This document shows, piece after piece, positions 43,967-53,695 of a stretch of 64,000 bases of DNA. The notes below the pieces were generated by a model, which did not search any database, had not been told where the DNA came from, and was given only the letters and a program-made list of their open reading frames with translations. The position numbers and the translations under genes were made by a program. Source of the DNA: Comamonadaceae bacterium G21597-S1 (GTDB taxonomy: Bacteria > Pseudomonadota > Gammaproteobacteria > Burkholderiales > Burkholderiaceae_C); assembly GCA_027214345.1 (NCBI GenBank), contig JAPWHR010000011.1, forward strand, positions 158,389 through 222,388. Reading direction: 5' to 3'. Every line of letters begins with the position of its first letter. Position 1 is the stretch's first letter.

Positions 43967-44827
43967 ATGGCCACCATGCATGACAGCAACCGGATCTCCT
44001 CCGTGCCTGCGGCCTTGCGCCCCTGGGTATCGCAGCTGTGGACCGCTCACACCGATACGAACGCGTCCTGCACGCGCGAGCACGTATTGCCAACCGGACA
44101 GATGCACCTCGTCCTGCGCGTGGCGGGGCCGCCACTGCGGGTGTTCGATGCCCACGACCCCAACCGTTCGGACACGCTGGCCGGGCCTGTCGTCGGTGGG
44201 GTTCGCGAGCGCTTCCATGCCAAGGAGCACGGCGCGGCGATCGTCTCCGTTGGTGCCGTGCTGCGGCCCGGCGCATCGCTGGCCTTGTTCGGCGTCAGCG
44301 CGGCCGAACTGGCCGGGCGACATACGCCGCTGGCGGACCTGTGGGGTCCGGATGCCGCCGCGTTGCACGATCAGATGGCCGCCGAACACGATGCGACGAC
44401 ACGCCTGGCGTGCCTGTGCCGGTTCCTGCAGCGACGCCTGTCGCATGCCGCGCCGCTGCCGGCGGCGCTGCGCGATGCGCTGGACGCGTTGTCGCACCCG
44501 GAGCCTGCACTTGCTCCCCGGATCGACGCGCTGGTGCGTGCCAGTTCGATCAGCCATCGCGGTTTCATCGCCCGGTTCCGGCACGCGACCGGCTTGGGCC
44601 CCAAGCGGTATGCGCGACTGATGCGCCTGCGCGGCCTGCTGCAGGTCATGGCCCGCACGCCGGGCGCAAGCCTGGCCGAACTGGCGCTGCAATGCGGCTA
44701 CAGCGACCAGGCGCACATGGCGCGCGAGTTCCGCGACATGACCGGCCTGACGCCGAGCGGCTACCGCGAAATCGCCCCCCGCCACCCCCATCACGTGCCA
44801 CTGGCCCCCGAAGCCCCTTCGGCGTGA
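43967..44827 (+). CDS. AraC-family transcriptional regulator
   Basis: A 286-residue AraC/XylS-type regulator. The C-terminal double helix-turn-helix lies at about 185-270 (LVRASSISHRGFIARFRHATGLGPKRYARLMRLRGLL, then LAELALQCGYSDQAHMAREFRDMTGLTPSGYRE). The N-terminal 160 residues are of the DUF6597 type, with PTGQMHLVLRV near residue 45. Two ATGs compete (43967, 43976); neither has a strong ribosome site. It starts 39 bp after the MarR stop. A VOC protein follows at 78 bp, a pairing often seen for DUF6597-AraC regulators. Confidence 0.9.
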   Translation: MATMHDSNRISSVPAALRPWVSQLWTAHTDTNASCTREHVLPTGQMHLVLRVAGPPLRVFDAHDPNRSDTLAGPVVGGVRERFHAKEHGAAIVSVGAVLRPGASLALFGVSAAELAGRHTPLADLWGPDAAALHDQMAAEHDATTRLACLCRFLQRRLSHAAPLPAALRDALDALSHPEPALAPRIDALVRASSISHRGFIARFRHATGLGPKRYARLMRLRGLLQVMARTPGASLAELALQCGYSDQAHMAREFRDMTGLTPSGYREIAPRHPHHVPLAPEAPSA

Positions 44828-44845
44828 CCGGCCATGGTCAAATTT

Positions 44846-44865
44846 GTTCAAGACAGGCTTTGAAC
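44846..44865. promoter_or_regulatory. Inverted repeat upstream of VOC gene
   Basis: GTTCAA (44846-44851), eight bases, TTGAAC (44860-44865), in the 78-bp gap between the AraC and VOC genes and 40 bp upstream of the VOC start. A candidate site for the neighbouring AraC protein. Confidence 0.4.
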
Positions 44866-44904
44866 CGGAAACTACAGTGCCGCAGAACCCAACGGAGCAC
44901 CATC

Positions 44905-45351
44905 ATGATCCATGAACTGTATGCCTATCTGCGCGTCAACGACAGCCGGCGCGCGCTCGATTTCTATACCAAGGCCTTCGGCGCAACCGAGAAATTCCGA
45001 CTCGCGGAGCCCTCCGGCCGCATCGGGCACATGGAGCTGGACTTCAACGGCACGACGCTGATGATCAGCGACGAATTCCCGGAGTTCGGCATGAAGGGCC
45101 CGCAGCCCGGCGACAGTTCGCCCGTCAGCCTGCACCTGCATGTCGATGACGCGGACACGCTGGTCCAGCGAGCGCTGGACGCCGGCGCCACGCTGGAGAT
45201 GGCGTGCACCGACCAGTTCTACGGCGAACGCACCGGCGTCGTCATCGACCCGTTCGGCCACCGCTGGATGATCGGACACGAGATCGAGAAACTCACGCCC
45301 GAGGAAATGCAGCGGCGCTACACGGAAATGATGCAGACACCCGGGCCGTGA
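44905..45351 (+). CDS. VOC-superfamily (glyoxalase/PhnB-like) protein
   Basis: A 148-residue single-chain VOC protein of two beta-alpha-beta-beta-beta units. MIHELYAYLRVNDSRRALDFYTKAFGATE is the first, and SLHLHVDDADTLVQRALDAGATLEM with FGHRWMIGHEIEKLTPEEM the second; this is the PhnB-like type. ISDEFPE (about 53-59) and HVDDAD are typical. A GGAG site lies before the ATG. It may be an isomerase, a small dioxygenase or a binding protein. It follows the AraC regulator and is followed by a hairpin. Confidence 0.9.
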   Translation: MIHELYAYLRVNDSRRALDFYTKAFGATEKFRLAEPSGRIGHMELDFNGTTLMISDEFPEFGMKGPQPGDSSPVSLHLHVDDADTLVQRALDAGATLEMACTDQFYGERTGVVIDPFGHRWMIGHEIEKLTPEEMQRRYTEMMQTPGP

Positions 45352-45358
45352 GCCGGCG

Positions 45359-45394
45359 GCCCGCCCGCCGCGGCATGGCAAGCGACGGGCGGGC
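45359..45394 (+). terminator. Hairpin after VOC gene
   Basis: GCCCGCCCG (45359-45367) and CGGGCGGGC (45386-45394) are perfect 9-bp arms around an 18-base loop, beginning 8 bp after the stop. No T run follows. Confidence 0.45.
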
Positions 45395-45469
45395 GAGCAC
45401 GGTGCGACGGTAGGGATTGGTTACACATCGACATCCGCCATGCATGCGCGCGCGACACAATCGCGCACC

Positions 45470-45853
45470 ATGAACCCTCTCACGCCCCTGCTGCTGGTCG
45501 CCGCGCTGCTGGCTCCGGCAGGCCATGCCCAAGCAGAAACCCGCTCGTTCCGGTGCAAGAACGACCTTGTCAACCTGGGCGACACCAAGGCCTCGGCGCT
45601 GCTCAAGTGCGGCGCGCCGCTGGTGATGGACAGCTTCTGCAAGCCGCAACCGGCGGCCATCGTCATGCACACCGTGCCGGTACCGACGGTACCGGCCCAG
45701 CCGGCCACGCCCACGGTCACGGTCGTGGCCAGCGCGCCATGCGAGACGGTGGACGCCTGGACCTACAATCCCGGCCGCGGCCAGTTCCTGACCACGTTGC
45801 GATTCGAATCCGGCCAACTCGCCAGCATCAGCTACGGCGACCGGATCCCTTAG
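45470..45853 (+). CDS. DUF2845 exported protein
   Basis: A 127-residue exported protein of the DUF2845 family. The signal peptide is about residues 1-22 ([19 protein letters not shown]). [25 protein letters not shown] is the family core with two Cys residues, followed by a Pro/Val-rich linker ([17 protein letters not shown]) and [34 protein letters not shown]. Four mature Cys residues suggest disulfides. No Shine-Dalgarno sequence; a CACAAT -10-like box lies 8 bp before the ATG. Its 3' end overlaps the convergent tctA gene by 26 bp. Function is not known. Confidence 0.87.
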   Translation: MNPLTPLLLVAALLAPAGHAQAETRSFRCKNDLVNLGDTKASALLKCGAPLVMDSFCKPQPAAIVMHTVPVPTVPAQPATPTVTVVASAPCETVDAWTYNPGRGQFLTTLRFESGQLASISYGDRIP

Positions 45854-47351
45854 ACACACCGCGTCCGGCCGACCAGCGCCGCAGCATTCGCGGCACCACC
45901 AGCACGGCGACCACGACGGCCAACAGGGCGGCCGACATCGGCCGCTCGACAAACACCAGCCAGTTGCCCTCGCCCATCGACAAGGCGTTGCGCATCTGCG
46001 CTTCGGCCAGCGGTCCCAGGATCATGCCCACGACGACCGGCGCGGTCGGGAAGTCGTAACGCCGCATCACGACGCCGATCAGGCCGATCGCATACAGCAG
46101 CACCAGGTCGAACGCACTCTGGCGCATGCCGTAGACACCGACCGTGGCGAAGATCAGGATGCCGGCATACAGGTATTGCTTGGGAATCTTCAGCAGCTTG
46201 ACCCACAGGCCGACCATCGGCAGGTTCAGGATCAGCAGCATCACGTTGCCGATGTAGAGCGAGGCGATCAGCGCCCAGACCAGGTCTGCCGAACTGGTGA
46301 ACAGCTGCGGGCCGGGCTGGATGCCGTAGTTCTGGAACGCGCCCAGCAGGATGGCGGTCGTGTTCGAGGTCGGGATACCCAGCGTCAGCAACGGGATCAG
46401 CGTCGCGGTGATGGCCGCGTTGTTGGCCGCCTCGGGACCGGCAACGCCTTCGATGGCGCCGCTGGTGCCGAACTCCTTCTGGTGTTCGCCCTTGGCCGCC
46501 TTCTTCTCGGCCGCGTAGCTGAGAAAAGTCGGAATCTCGCTACCGCCGGCCGGAATCGTGCCGAACGGAAAGCCGATCACGGTGCCGCGGATCCAGGCCG
46601 GCCAGGAACGGCGCCAGTCCGACAGCGTCATGTGCACCCGGCTGAGCTTGTTCTGGCTCTCCGGCGGGCCACCTTCGTACAGCACCGCATACAAGGCCTC
46701 GGCTACCGCGAACAGGCCCACGGCCACCAGCACGATCTCGATGCCGTCCAGCAGCTCCGGCACGCCGGCGGTGTACCGCACCTGGCCGGAGATCTGGTCC
46801 ATGCCGATCAGGCCGGCCGCCAGGCCCAGGAACAAGGCCACCATGCCGCGCAGGGTACTGCGCCCGAGCACCGCGCTGACGGTGGTGAACGCCAGCACCA
46901 TCAGCATGAAATATTCCGGCGGGCCGAGCCGCACCGCGAAGTTCGCCAGCACCGGCGCGAACATCGTCACCAGCACGGTGGCGATGGTGCCGGCCACGAA
47001 CGAACCGATGGCCGAGGTGGCCAGCGCCGCGCCGGCTCGCCCGCTCTTGGCCATCTTGTTGCCTTCCATCGCGGTGATCATGCTGCCGGTCTCGCCCGGC
47101 GTATTGAGCAGAATGGACGTGGTCGAGCCGCCGTACATGGCGCCGTAATAGATGCCGGCGAAAAAGATCATCGATGCGGTCGCGTCGACCTTGGACGTGA
47201 TCGGCAACAGCATCGCCACCGCCACCGCCGGCCCGATGCCGGGCAACACGCCCACCGCCGTGCCGATCGCGCAGCCGACCAGGCACCAGATCAGGTTGAC
47301 CGGGGTTGCCGCGGTCGCGAAACCGAGCAACAGTTGATTCCACAGGTCCAT
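45828..47351 (-). CDS. tctA: Tripartite tricarboxylate transporter large permease (TctA)
   Basis: A 507-residue TctA permease with about 11-12 hydrophobic segments. [19 protein letters not shown] near residue 38, [22 protein letters not shown] near residue 66 and GLIIPTxTxx-like repeats ([23 protein letters not shown] near 350) are the family signatures. The ATG at 47351 is 2 bp after the tctB stop; a GTG at 47363 inside tctB is an alternative. It ends the tctCBA operon, which is divergent from tctDE, so the set is a complete regulated citrate/tricarboxylate-type importer. Confidence 0.93.
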   Translation of the reverse strand: MDLWNQLLLGFATAATPVNLIWCLVGCAIGTAVGVLPGIGPAVAVAMLLPITSKVDATASMIFFAGIYYGAMYGGSTTSILLNTPGETGSMITAMEGNKMAKSGRAGAALATSAIGSFVAGTIATVLVTMFAPVLANFAVRLGPPEYFMLMVLAFTTVSAVLGRSTLRGMVALFLGLAAGLIGMDQISGQVRYTAGVPELLDGIEIVLVAVGLFAVAEALYAVLYEGGPPESQNKLSRVHMTLSDWRRSWPAWIRGTVIGFPFGTIPAGGSEIPTFLSYAAEKKAAKGEHQKEFGTSGAIEGVAGPEAANNAAITATLIPLLTLGIPTSNTTAILLGAFQNYGIQPGPQLFTSSADLVWALIASLYIGNVMLLILNLPMVGLWVKLLKIPKQYLYAGILIFATVGVYGMRQSAFDLVLLYAIGLIGVVMRRYDFPTAPVVVGMILGPLAEAQMRNALSMGEGNWLVFVERPMSAALLAVVVAVLVVPRMLRRWSAGRGVSKGSGRRS

Positions 47352-47353
47352 GG

Positions 47354-47884
47354 TCAGATCCACCCGGAATTGGTCAGGCCCGGCAGATTGATCGCCAGGA
47401 ACTTGGTGAACATCCAGTACACCGGTGCCGCGATCGCCATGCCGATCAGCAGATCGCGGACCGACTGCGCCAGCCCGCCACGCACCGGCGGCATGCCGCC
47501 ATGGCGGTCGGCATCACGCAAACCTCGCACGGCCAGCGCAAAACACAACGCACAGCTGAGGATGAAGCCGATCGTCGTGATCAGCGCCGCGTTGGCCAGC
47601 AGGCCGGCCGACATCCAGGCGAAACCGGGCCAATAACCATGATCGGAGCCGCTGGGCTCCTCCATGTGGCGGAAGCCGCCATGGCTGCGCGCCTGCCAGA
47701 TCAACAGCACGGCGCATACTAGCAACGCACAACCGACGACCCAGGGCAGGAAATTGGGCCCCACGCCCGAGTAGCCGGAGCTCGACGGAAAATCCATCGC
47801 CCCGGCGATGACGACGCCCGCGACGACGAGCAGGCCGATGCCGATCAGGGTCTGCGGGCCAGGCGCGCCGCCGCGGCGGATCAC
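47354..47884 (-). CDS. tctB: Tripartite tricarboxylate transporter small permease (TctB)
   Basis: A 176-residue TctB-type membrane protein with four hydrophobic segments (about 12-30, 42-62, 90-120, 143-160). Its [22 protein letters not shown] and [21 protein letters not shown] are usual for the family. The start is GTG at 47884, overlapping the tctC stop as GTGA with a GGGGA site upstream, so translation is coupled. Together with TctA it forms the membrane unit fed by TctC. Confidence 0.9.
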   Translation of the reverse strand: MIRRGGAPGPQTLIGIGLLVVAGVVIAGAMDFPSSSGYSGVGPNFLPWVVGCALLVCAVLLIWQARSHGGFRHMEEPSGSDHGYWPGFAWMSAGLLANAALITTIGFILSCALCFALAVRGLRDADRHGGMPPVRGGLAQSVRDLLIGMAIAAPVYWMFTKFLAINLPGLTNSGWI

Positions 47885-48840
47885 AACATCCCCGCCAGGT
47901 GCATGGTGCCGCGCAGGCTGGCGAAGGACTCGTCGACGAAGTCATCGAAGGCCTTGCCGGTCAGCAGCGCCGGTGTCCACTTGTTGGTCTCCAGCGCTTC
48001 CTGCCACGATGCCGTCTTGGTCGCGGCAATGACCATGTCGGTCAAGGCTGCGCGCTGGGCGGCGGTGATGCCGGGCGCGCCATAGACGCCGCGCCAGTTG
48101 CCCAGCACCACGTCGTAACCCATCTCCTTCATCGTCGGCACGTTGACACCGGGCAGGCGTTTCTCGGATGTGACACCGATCGCGCGCATCTTGCCGGCCT
48201 TGATGTATTCGGCAAACTCGCTGTAACCGCTGCCGCCCACGGTGACGTTGTTGCCCAGAATGGCTGCAACCGCCTCACCACCGCCTCGGAACGCGATGTA
48301 ATTGACCTTCTTCGGATCGACGTTGACCTTGCTCGCCAGCATCGAGGCCGAGATGTGTTCGGTCGAACCCTTGGAGCCGCCACCCCACTTGACGCTGCCC
48401 GGATCCTTCTGGAACTGGGTCACGACGTCCTTCATGGTCTTGAGCGGCGACTCGGCCGGCACCACGAACACGTTGTATTCGCTGGTCAGCCGGGCGATCG
48501 GCGTGAGCTTGTCCAGGCCGATTGGCGGCTTGGTCGTGATGATGCCGCCCAGCATCACCGCGCCCATGACCATCAGCGCGTTCTCGTCGCCCTTGCTGGC
48601 ATTGGCGAACTGCGCCAGCCCGATCACGCCGGCCGCGCCGCCCTTGTTGTCATATTGCACGGTGTCGGCCACCTTGGACTCGATCAGCGCCTTGCCCAGC
48701 GCACGGCCGGTGCCGTCCCAGCCGCCGCCGGGGTTGGCCGGGATCATCATCTTGAGGCTGGCGCCCGCGAAGGCGGACAGCGGCAGGCTGCCGGCGGCAG
48801 CGGCTGCCAGCATGGATTTGAGGAAGGTATCGCGACGCAT
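47881..48840 (-). CDS. tctC: Tricarboxylate transporter periplasmic receptor (TctC)
   Basis: A 319-residue receptor, the only one of the five here with its own permease genes. The signal peptide is about residues 1-26 (FLKSMLAAAAAGSLPLSAFAGA), then LKMMIPANPGGGWDGTGRALG, the TctC-type (not generic Bug) first loop. DNKGGAAGVIGLAQFANA and VKWGGGSKGSTEHISASML bind the ligand. The ATG at 48840 follows GGAGACATGCC. It is divergent from tctD; direct repeats in the gap are a likely response-regulator site. Confidence 0.93.
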   Translation of the reverse strand: MRRDTFLKSMLAAAAAGSLPLSAFAGASLKMMIPANPGGGWDGTGRALGKALIESKVADTVQYDNKGGAAGVIGLAQFANASKGDENALMVMGAVMLGGIITTKPPIGLDKLTPIARLTSEYNVFVVPAESPLKTMKDVVTQFQKDPGSVKWGGGSKGSTEHISASMLASKVNVDPKKVNYIAFRGGGEAVAAILGNNVTVGGSGYSEFAEYIKAGKMRAIGVTSEKRLPGVNVPTMKEMGYDVVLGNWRGVYGAPGITAAQRAALTDMVIAATKTASWQEALETNKWTPALLTGKAFDDFVDESFASLRGTMHLAGML

Positions 48841-48904
48841 GGCATGTCTCCTGTGGTTGATGGACACCGGCATGATGCGCGCCATGCCTGTCAGTCGGCT
48901 GTCC

Positions 48905-48924
48905 GAAAACACTAGGGAAAACAC
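48905..48924. promoter_or_regulatory. Direct repeats GAAAACAC x2, probable TctD site
   Basis: GAAAACAC occurs at 48905-48912 and 48917-48924, 12 bp apart in the same orientation, in the 164-bp gap between tctC and tctD. OmpR-type regulators such as TctD bind tandem direct repeats about one helical turn apart, and this gap is where citrate-responsive activation should act. Confidence 0.5.
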
Positions 48925-49004
48925 CGATGCCGACGCCCGGTCATTGTGTGGCTCGCCCGGTCGGCAACAGCGCGGACAATAGGCTGGAACACCGACCCGC
49001 CACC

Positions 49005-49685
49005 ATGCGCCTGCTGCTGATCGAAGACGACCCAGACCTGCAGGTCAGCCTGCGCCGAACGCTCGAACGCAAGGGCATCGAGGTCGGCCTGTGTGCCGAC
49101 GGACGCCTGGCGCTCGCGCACTGGCAGCAACAGGCGCCCGACGTCGTGCTGCTGGACCTGAGCCTGCCGGGCCTGGACGGACTGGACGTCCTGTCCCAGG
49201 CGCGCAAGGCCGGTCTGACCACGCCGGTGCTGATCCTGACCGCACGTGGCACCGTCGGTGACCGCGTCATCGGCCTGAACACCGGCGCCGACGACTACCT
49301 GTCCAAGCCTTTCGACCTGGACGAACTCGAAGCCCGCATCCGCGCCTTGCACCGGCGCGCCGGCGGTTCGGCCGAGGACGGCATGCCCGAGACCGTCAGT
49401 TGCGGGCAGCTGAGCCTGGACGTCGCCAGCGGCGCGATCCACCACGGCTTCAAGGTGCTGGACCTGAGCCCGCGCGAGGGCCGCCTGCTGCGGGCACTGA
49501 TGCAGCGCCACGGCCGTGCGCTGGCCAAGGAGCAGTTGTTCGACGTGGTCTTCCCCGGCGCCGCCGAGGTGCAATACGAAGCCATCGAGGTCGTGGTGTA
49601 CCGCTTGCGCAAGAAGCTCGCGGGCACCGGCACCTCGCTGGTGACGCTGCGCGGCCTGGGCTACCTCCTCAAGTCCGAGGCCTGA
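49005..49685 (+). CDS. tctD: OmpR-type response regulator (TctD-like)
   Basis: A 226-residue two-component regulator. The receiver domain covers residues 1-115, with acidic pocket Glu7-Asp8-Asp9, phosphoacceptor Asp51 in VVLLDLSLPG, Thr in LILTARG and Lys in LSKPFDLDEL. The winged-helix domain (about 130-226) ends YRLRKKLAGTGTSLVTLRGLGYLL. No good Shine-Dalgarno sequence precedes the ATG. Its stop is immediately followed by the kinase ATG (zero gap). Divergent position next to tctC makes it the regulator of tctCBA. Confidence 0.92.
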   Translation: MRLLLIEDDPDLQVSLRRTLERKGIEVGLCADGRLALAHWQQQAPDVVLLDLSLPGLDGLDVLSQARKAGLTTPVLILTARGTVGDRVIGLNTGADDYLSKPFDLDELEARIRALHRRAGGSAEDGMPETVSCGQLSLDVASGAIHHGFKVLDLSPREGRLLRALMQRHGRALAKEQLFDVVFPGAAEVQYEAIEVVVYRLRKKLAGTGTSLVTLRGLGYLLKSEA

Positions 49686-51149
49686 ATGGCGTCGCGCTGG
49701 TCCCTGTCGCTGCGCCGCTACCTGCTGCTGGGCATCCTGGTGCCCACCGGCGTGTTCATGCTGCTCAATACCGTCACGCTGTACCGGCAGGCCCTGGCTG
49801 CGGTGAACACCGCCTACGACCGGACCTTGCTGGCCTCGGCCAAGTCGCTGGGCGAACTGCTCGAGGTCGAAGGCCAGGGTGCGCAGGCCCGCTTTCGCAC
49901 CAACGTGCCCTACTCGGCGCTGGAAGCCTTCGAGGCCGACAACCGCAGCCGTATGGTGTACCGCATCTCGACCGTGCAGGGCGAACTGATCGACGGCTCG
50001 CCGGAGTTGCCGCTGTGGCGCGGCCGACTGCCCGATCGGGGGCCCTACGCGGCTCTGGTCGATTTCTACGACGACAGCGTCAACGACGAGGACGTGCGGG
50101 TCGCGGTGCTGCTGCAACCGGTGGCCAGCAACAGCGGCATGGGCATGGTGACGATCCAGGTGGCCGAGACGCTGGAGCTGCGCCAGACGCTGGCGCGCCA
50201 GATCCTGGTCGACACCTTGCTGCGCCAGAGCCTGCTGGCGGCGGTCATCGCGCTGGTCGTCGTGCTGGTCGTGCAACGGGCGACCCGGCCGGTGCGCGCC
50301 CTCAGTGCCCAGCTGCGCGCGCGTCCCGAAGGCGACCTGCAGGCGATCGACGCACCCGACCTGCCCCGGGAGCTGCGCCCGCTGGTTGACGCCACGAACC
50401 AGGTCATGGCTCGGCTGAACGGGCTGCTGGAGAACCAGAAACGCTTCGTGCGCGATGCCTCGCACCAGTTGCGCACGCCGCTGGCGGTGCTCAAGGTGCA
50501 GGTGCAATCGGCCCTGCGCGGCGACATCGACCAGATGCAGGCCCTGCGGGAGATCAATGGCACGGTGGAACGCGCCACCACGCTGGCGAACCAGATGCTG
50601 GCCCTGGCCAAGGTCGAACAGTTGCGCCAGCAGACCGATCCGGCGCTGCATGACCTGGCAGGCGTGGCACGCACGATCGCACTCGATCTGGCGCCCCTGA
50701 TGGCCGACAAGGACCTGGATTTCGAGATCCGGACCGTGACCGCACCGATACGCGCACACGAATGGATGTTGCGCGAACTGGTGCGCAATCTGTTGCACAA
50801 CGCCATCCGGCACGCGCCCGAGCACACGGCACTGACCCTGTCGCTGGTCAGCGCCCGCCAGTTCGCCGCCCTGACCATCAGCGACAACGGGCCCGGCATC
50901 TCCAGCGCCTTGCGCGAACGGCTGTTCCAGCCATTTTCCGCGGGACAAAGCCGCAGCGGTTCCGGTCTGGGCCTGATGATCTGCCGCGAGATCGTGACCG
51001 CACTGGGTGGTCAGATCACGCTCGACAATCGCATGCACCACTCGCGGGTCGCAGGCCTGGACGCCATCGTGCGGCTGCCGCTGGCCAGCACGGAAAACGA
51101 GCCCAGCGATGGGGTCAGAGCAGATCCGGATGGATCACGGACGGCGTGA
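49686..51149 (+). CDS. tctE: Sensor histidine kinase (TctE-like)
   Basis: A 487-residue inner-membrane sensor kinase. A first hydrophobic segment lies at about 12-32, a periplasmic sensor domain of the TctE type at 33-177, and a second segment at about 178-200, then a HAMP-like linker. The H-box is RDASHQLRTPL with His260. N-box NLLHNAIRH, G1 ISDNGPGI and G2 GSGLGLMI form the ATPase domain. It is joined to tctD without a gap. Its end overlaps the convergent GGDEF-EAL pseudogene by 35 bp. It should sense an extracellular tri- or dicarboxylate. Confidence 0.92.
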   Translation: MASRWSLSLRRYLLLGILVPTGVFMLLNTVTLYRQALAAVNTAYDRTLLASAKSLGELLEVEGQGAQARFRTNVPYSALEAFEADNRSRMVYRISTVQGELIDGSPELPLWRGRLPDRGPYAALVDFYDDSVNDEDVRVAVLLQPVASNSGMGMVTIQVAETLELRQTLARQILVDTLLRQSLLAAVIALVVVLVVQRATRPVRALSAQLRARPEGDLQAIDAPDLPRELRPLVDATNQVMARLNGLLENQKRFVRDASHQLRTPLAVLKVQVQSALRGDIDQMQALREINGTVERATTLANQMLALAKVEQLRQQTDPALHDLAGVARTIALDLAPLMADKDLDFEIRTVTAPIRAHEWMLRELVRNLLHNAIRHAPEHTALTLSLVSARQFAALTISDNGPGISSALRERLFQPFSAGQSRSGSGLGLMICREIVTALGGQITLDNRMHHSRVAGLDAIVRLPLASTENEPSDGVRADPDGSRTA

Positions 51150-53134
51150 AGTCCGGCGTGCCATCGGGCTTGGTGCCCTTGATCCACCGCATCAGAGCCT
51201 GCGCCCCCATCGGCCGGGCGAACAGATAGCCCTGCAGCTCATCACATCCCATGGCCATCAGAATGTCGCGCTGGCCCTGGGTCTCCACGCCCTCGGCCAC
51301 GACGCGCAGCCCCAGGGCATGGGCCAGGCGCACGACCGCATCCACAACCGCACGCGCGTCGCCGCTGGTTTCCAGGTCCAGCACGAAACTCCGGTCGATC
51401 TTGAGCTGCTGGGCCGGCAGCTTTCGCAGGTAACTCAGCGATGAATAACCCGTGCCGAAGTCGTCGATCGAGAGAAACACGCCCACCTTCGCCAGGTTCT
51501 CGAACGTACGCTGCGTCGTCTCGACGTCCTCCATGGCCACCGACTCCGTGATTTCGCACAACAAGCGGGACGGACTGACGCCATGCTCCCGCAAGGCCAG
51601 ATCGATCTTGCTCACCAGCTGCGGATCACGCAACTGGTGCGCGGATATGTTGATGGCGATCCGGATGGTTCCAGCGCAACAAGGCCTCCACGCCACTGAA
51701 CTGCGATTGCGCACTGCTCATCTTGGGCTGGTAATGCAACTCCAGCTGGCCCTTGACGACCGCCTGCTTCAGGTCGTTCTGCAGGGTGATCTGTTCCTGG
51801 GCGGCATTGCCCATGCCGGGCTCGAACACGGCATACGAACTGCCGCCCATCGCCTTGGCGGCATACATCGCGGCGTCGGCATGGGCCACCAGCCGCGTGC
51901 CCGGTCCGTGATCCGGATGAATGGCGATCCCGATCGATGCCGCGATCGTGACCCGGTCTGTACCCAGGTCATACGGTTGTGCGATGGATGCCACGACCCG
52001 CCGCGCCAGGGCCACGCAGTCGGCAGCACCTCCGGCTGCCTCGATCAGCAACAGGAACTCGTCGCCGCCCACCCGCGCCGCCGTATCCGAGTCGCGCATC
52101 TCCCGGCTCAGGCGACGCGCGACCTCCTTGAGCACCTGGTCCCCCGCCCCATGGCCATAGGTGTCGTTGACCGGTTTGAATCCGTCCAGATCGATGAACA
52201 GCACGGCCACCTTCTCGGCATGACGGCTGGAGACCGTGTCATTGACCCGGTCCAGTCGCGCTACCGCATGGTTCAGGCGATCCTCGAACAGCAGCCGATT
52301 GGCCAGCCCGGTCAGCGGGTCGATGAAGGCGCGTTGGCGCAATTCCTCGTTCGCGGTCTGCAGATCCGTATTGGCCTGCTGCAGCGAGACCTCCATGCGC
52401 CGCGCATGGCGGCGCACCCGCGCGTCGTATTGCGAGGTCAGCAGGGCCAGCAACAGGACGACGCCGCATGCCAGCGTGATGCCACCTGCCAGGCCGTCGC
52501 TGCCAAGCGCATCGGCACTGCCGCAGATGGAGCCGACCGGAAATCCGGCCGCCTCCATACCCGTGTAGTGCATGCCTGCAATCGCCACGCCCATCACCAG
52601 GGCGGCGATCACCTGGCGCAGAGGTCGGCTTTCGTCGTCGACCTTGCGCAACCAGAAGAAGATGCCCAGCGCCGCGGCGGACGCGGCCACGGCGATGACC
52701 ACGGACAACGCGACCATGCCCCAGTGCCAGACGATGCCCGGCACCATGTCGAGCGCATGCATGCCGATGTAGTGCATGCCGCTGATGCCCGCCCCCATTG
52801 CCAGAGATCCAGCCACCAGTCGGGCGCGCCCCAGGGTCCGGCCGCTGGCCAGGCCCAGGGCGACCCCCGACACCACCAGGGCGGCCAGGAACGACATCGT
52901 CGTCCAGAAGACGGAATAACCCAGATCGATCGGCAACGAAAACGCCAGCATGCCCACGAAGTGCATGGCCCAGATGCCGGTGGCCATGACCAGCGAGCCG
53001 CCAAGCCACCACGACATCGCCGCCCAACCCGCATGGGTCTGGACGCGGCGAGCAAGATCCAGCGTGACGTAGGACGCAAAACAGGCGATCAGGATCGACG
53101 CGATGACACCCCAGGTGTCATAGGTGGATGGCAA
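51115..53134 (-). pseudogene. MHYT-GGDEF-EAL protein gene broken in the EAL domain
   Basis: A c-di-GMP signalling gene split into two frames. Frame one (53134 to 51626) encodes an MHYT membrane sensor with repeated MHF/MHY motifs (about residues 1-230), then an intact GGDEF domain with the I-site RDSD five residues before GGDEF, and the start of EAL up to EALLRWNHP. It ends about ten residues later. Frame two (51714 to 51115) resumes at IRIAINISAHQL and carries the rest of EAL, including IDDFGTGYSSLSYL and VVAEGVET. About 45 residues expected between these two points are missing, so this is an out-of-frame deletion rather than a simple frameshift. The cyclase half could still be made. Confidence 0.85.
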
Positions 53135-53252
53135 AACGTTGATGGCATCGGATGGCAGTGGATCAGTCTAGTTCGAATGCCCGCCGGCCGCATCGGCCGC
53201 GTGCAAGAACACGCTTGTCGCAGGGTTGCGGGATGCGGCACAATCGGCCCTG

Positions 53253-53657
53253 ATGGATGCAATCCGGGTCGACAAATGGTTGTGGGCTGCGCGTTTCTAC
53301 AAGACGCGCAGCCTGGCCACTGACGACATCCACAAGGGCCGGGTCCAGGTCAACGGCAACGAAGTCAAGCCGGCGCGCGACGTCAAGCCGGGCGACACGG
53401 TCGCCATGCGCCATGGCGGCCTGACCCGCACCGTGGTCGTACGCGCGCTCAGCGACAGGCGCGGCCCGGCGCCCGAGGCGCAACAACTGTATACCGAGAC
53501 CGAGGAAAGCCTGCGCCTGCGTGCCGAGGCGCAGGAGTTGCGGCGCATGGGCACCGAGCCGGCGCTGAGCCTGCACCATGGGCGCCCGACCAAGCAGGAT
53601 CGCCGTGCCATGGACAACGCCTGGGATTCGCGCTGGAGCGCGTCGCTCGACTCCTGA
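53253..53657 (+). CDS. hslR: Hsp15-like S4-domain RNA-binding protein
   Basis: A 134-residue S4-domain protein like Hsp15, which binds 50S subunits carrying a blocked nascent chain. The S4 motif is at residues 1-60 (MDAIRVDKWLWAARFYKTRSLATDDIHKGRVQVNGNEVKPARDVKPGD), and the basic tail has GRPTKQDRRAMDNAW. The ATG at 53253 has no Shine-Dalgarno sequence; a CACAAT -10-like box lies 8 bp upstream with TTGTCG 18 bp before it, suggesting a leaderless message. It is not heat-shock linked by any nearby gene. Confidence 0.9.
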   Translation: MDAIRVDKWLWAARFYKTRSLATDDIHKGRVQVNGNEVKPARDVKPGDTVAMRHGGLTRTVVVRALSDRRGPAPEAQQLYTETEESLRLRAEAQELRRMGTEPALSLHHGRPTKQDRRAMDNAWDSRWSASLDS

Positions 53658-53695
53658 AGCACGTGGCCGCCACAAGGGCGGCGCCCGACGCGCGG

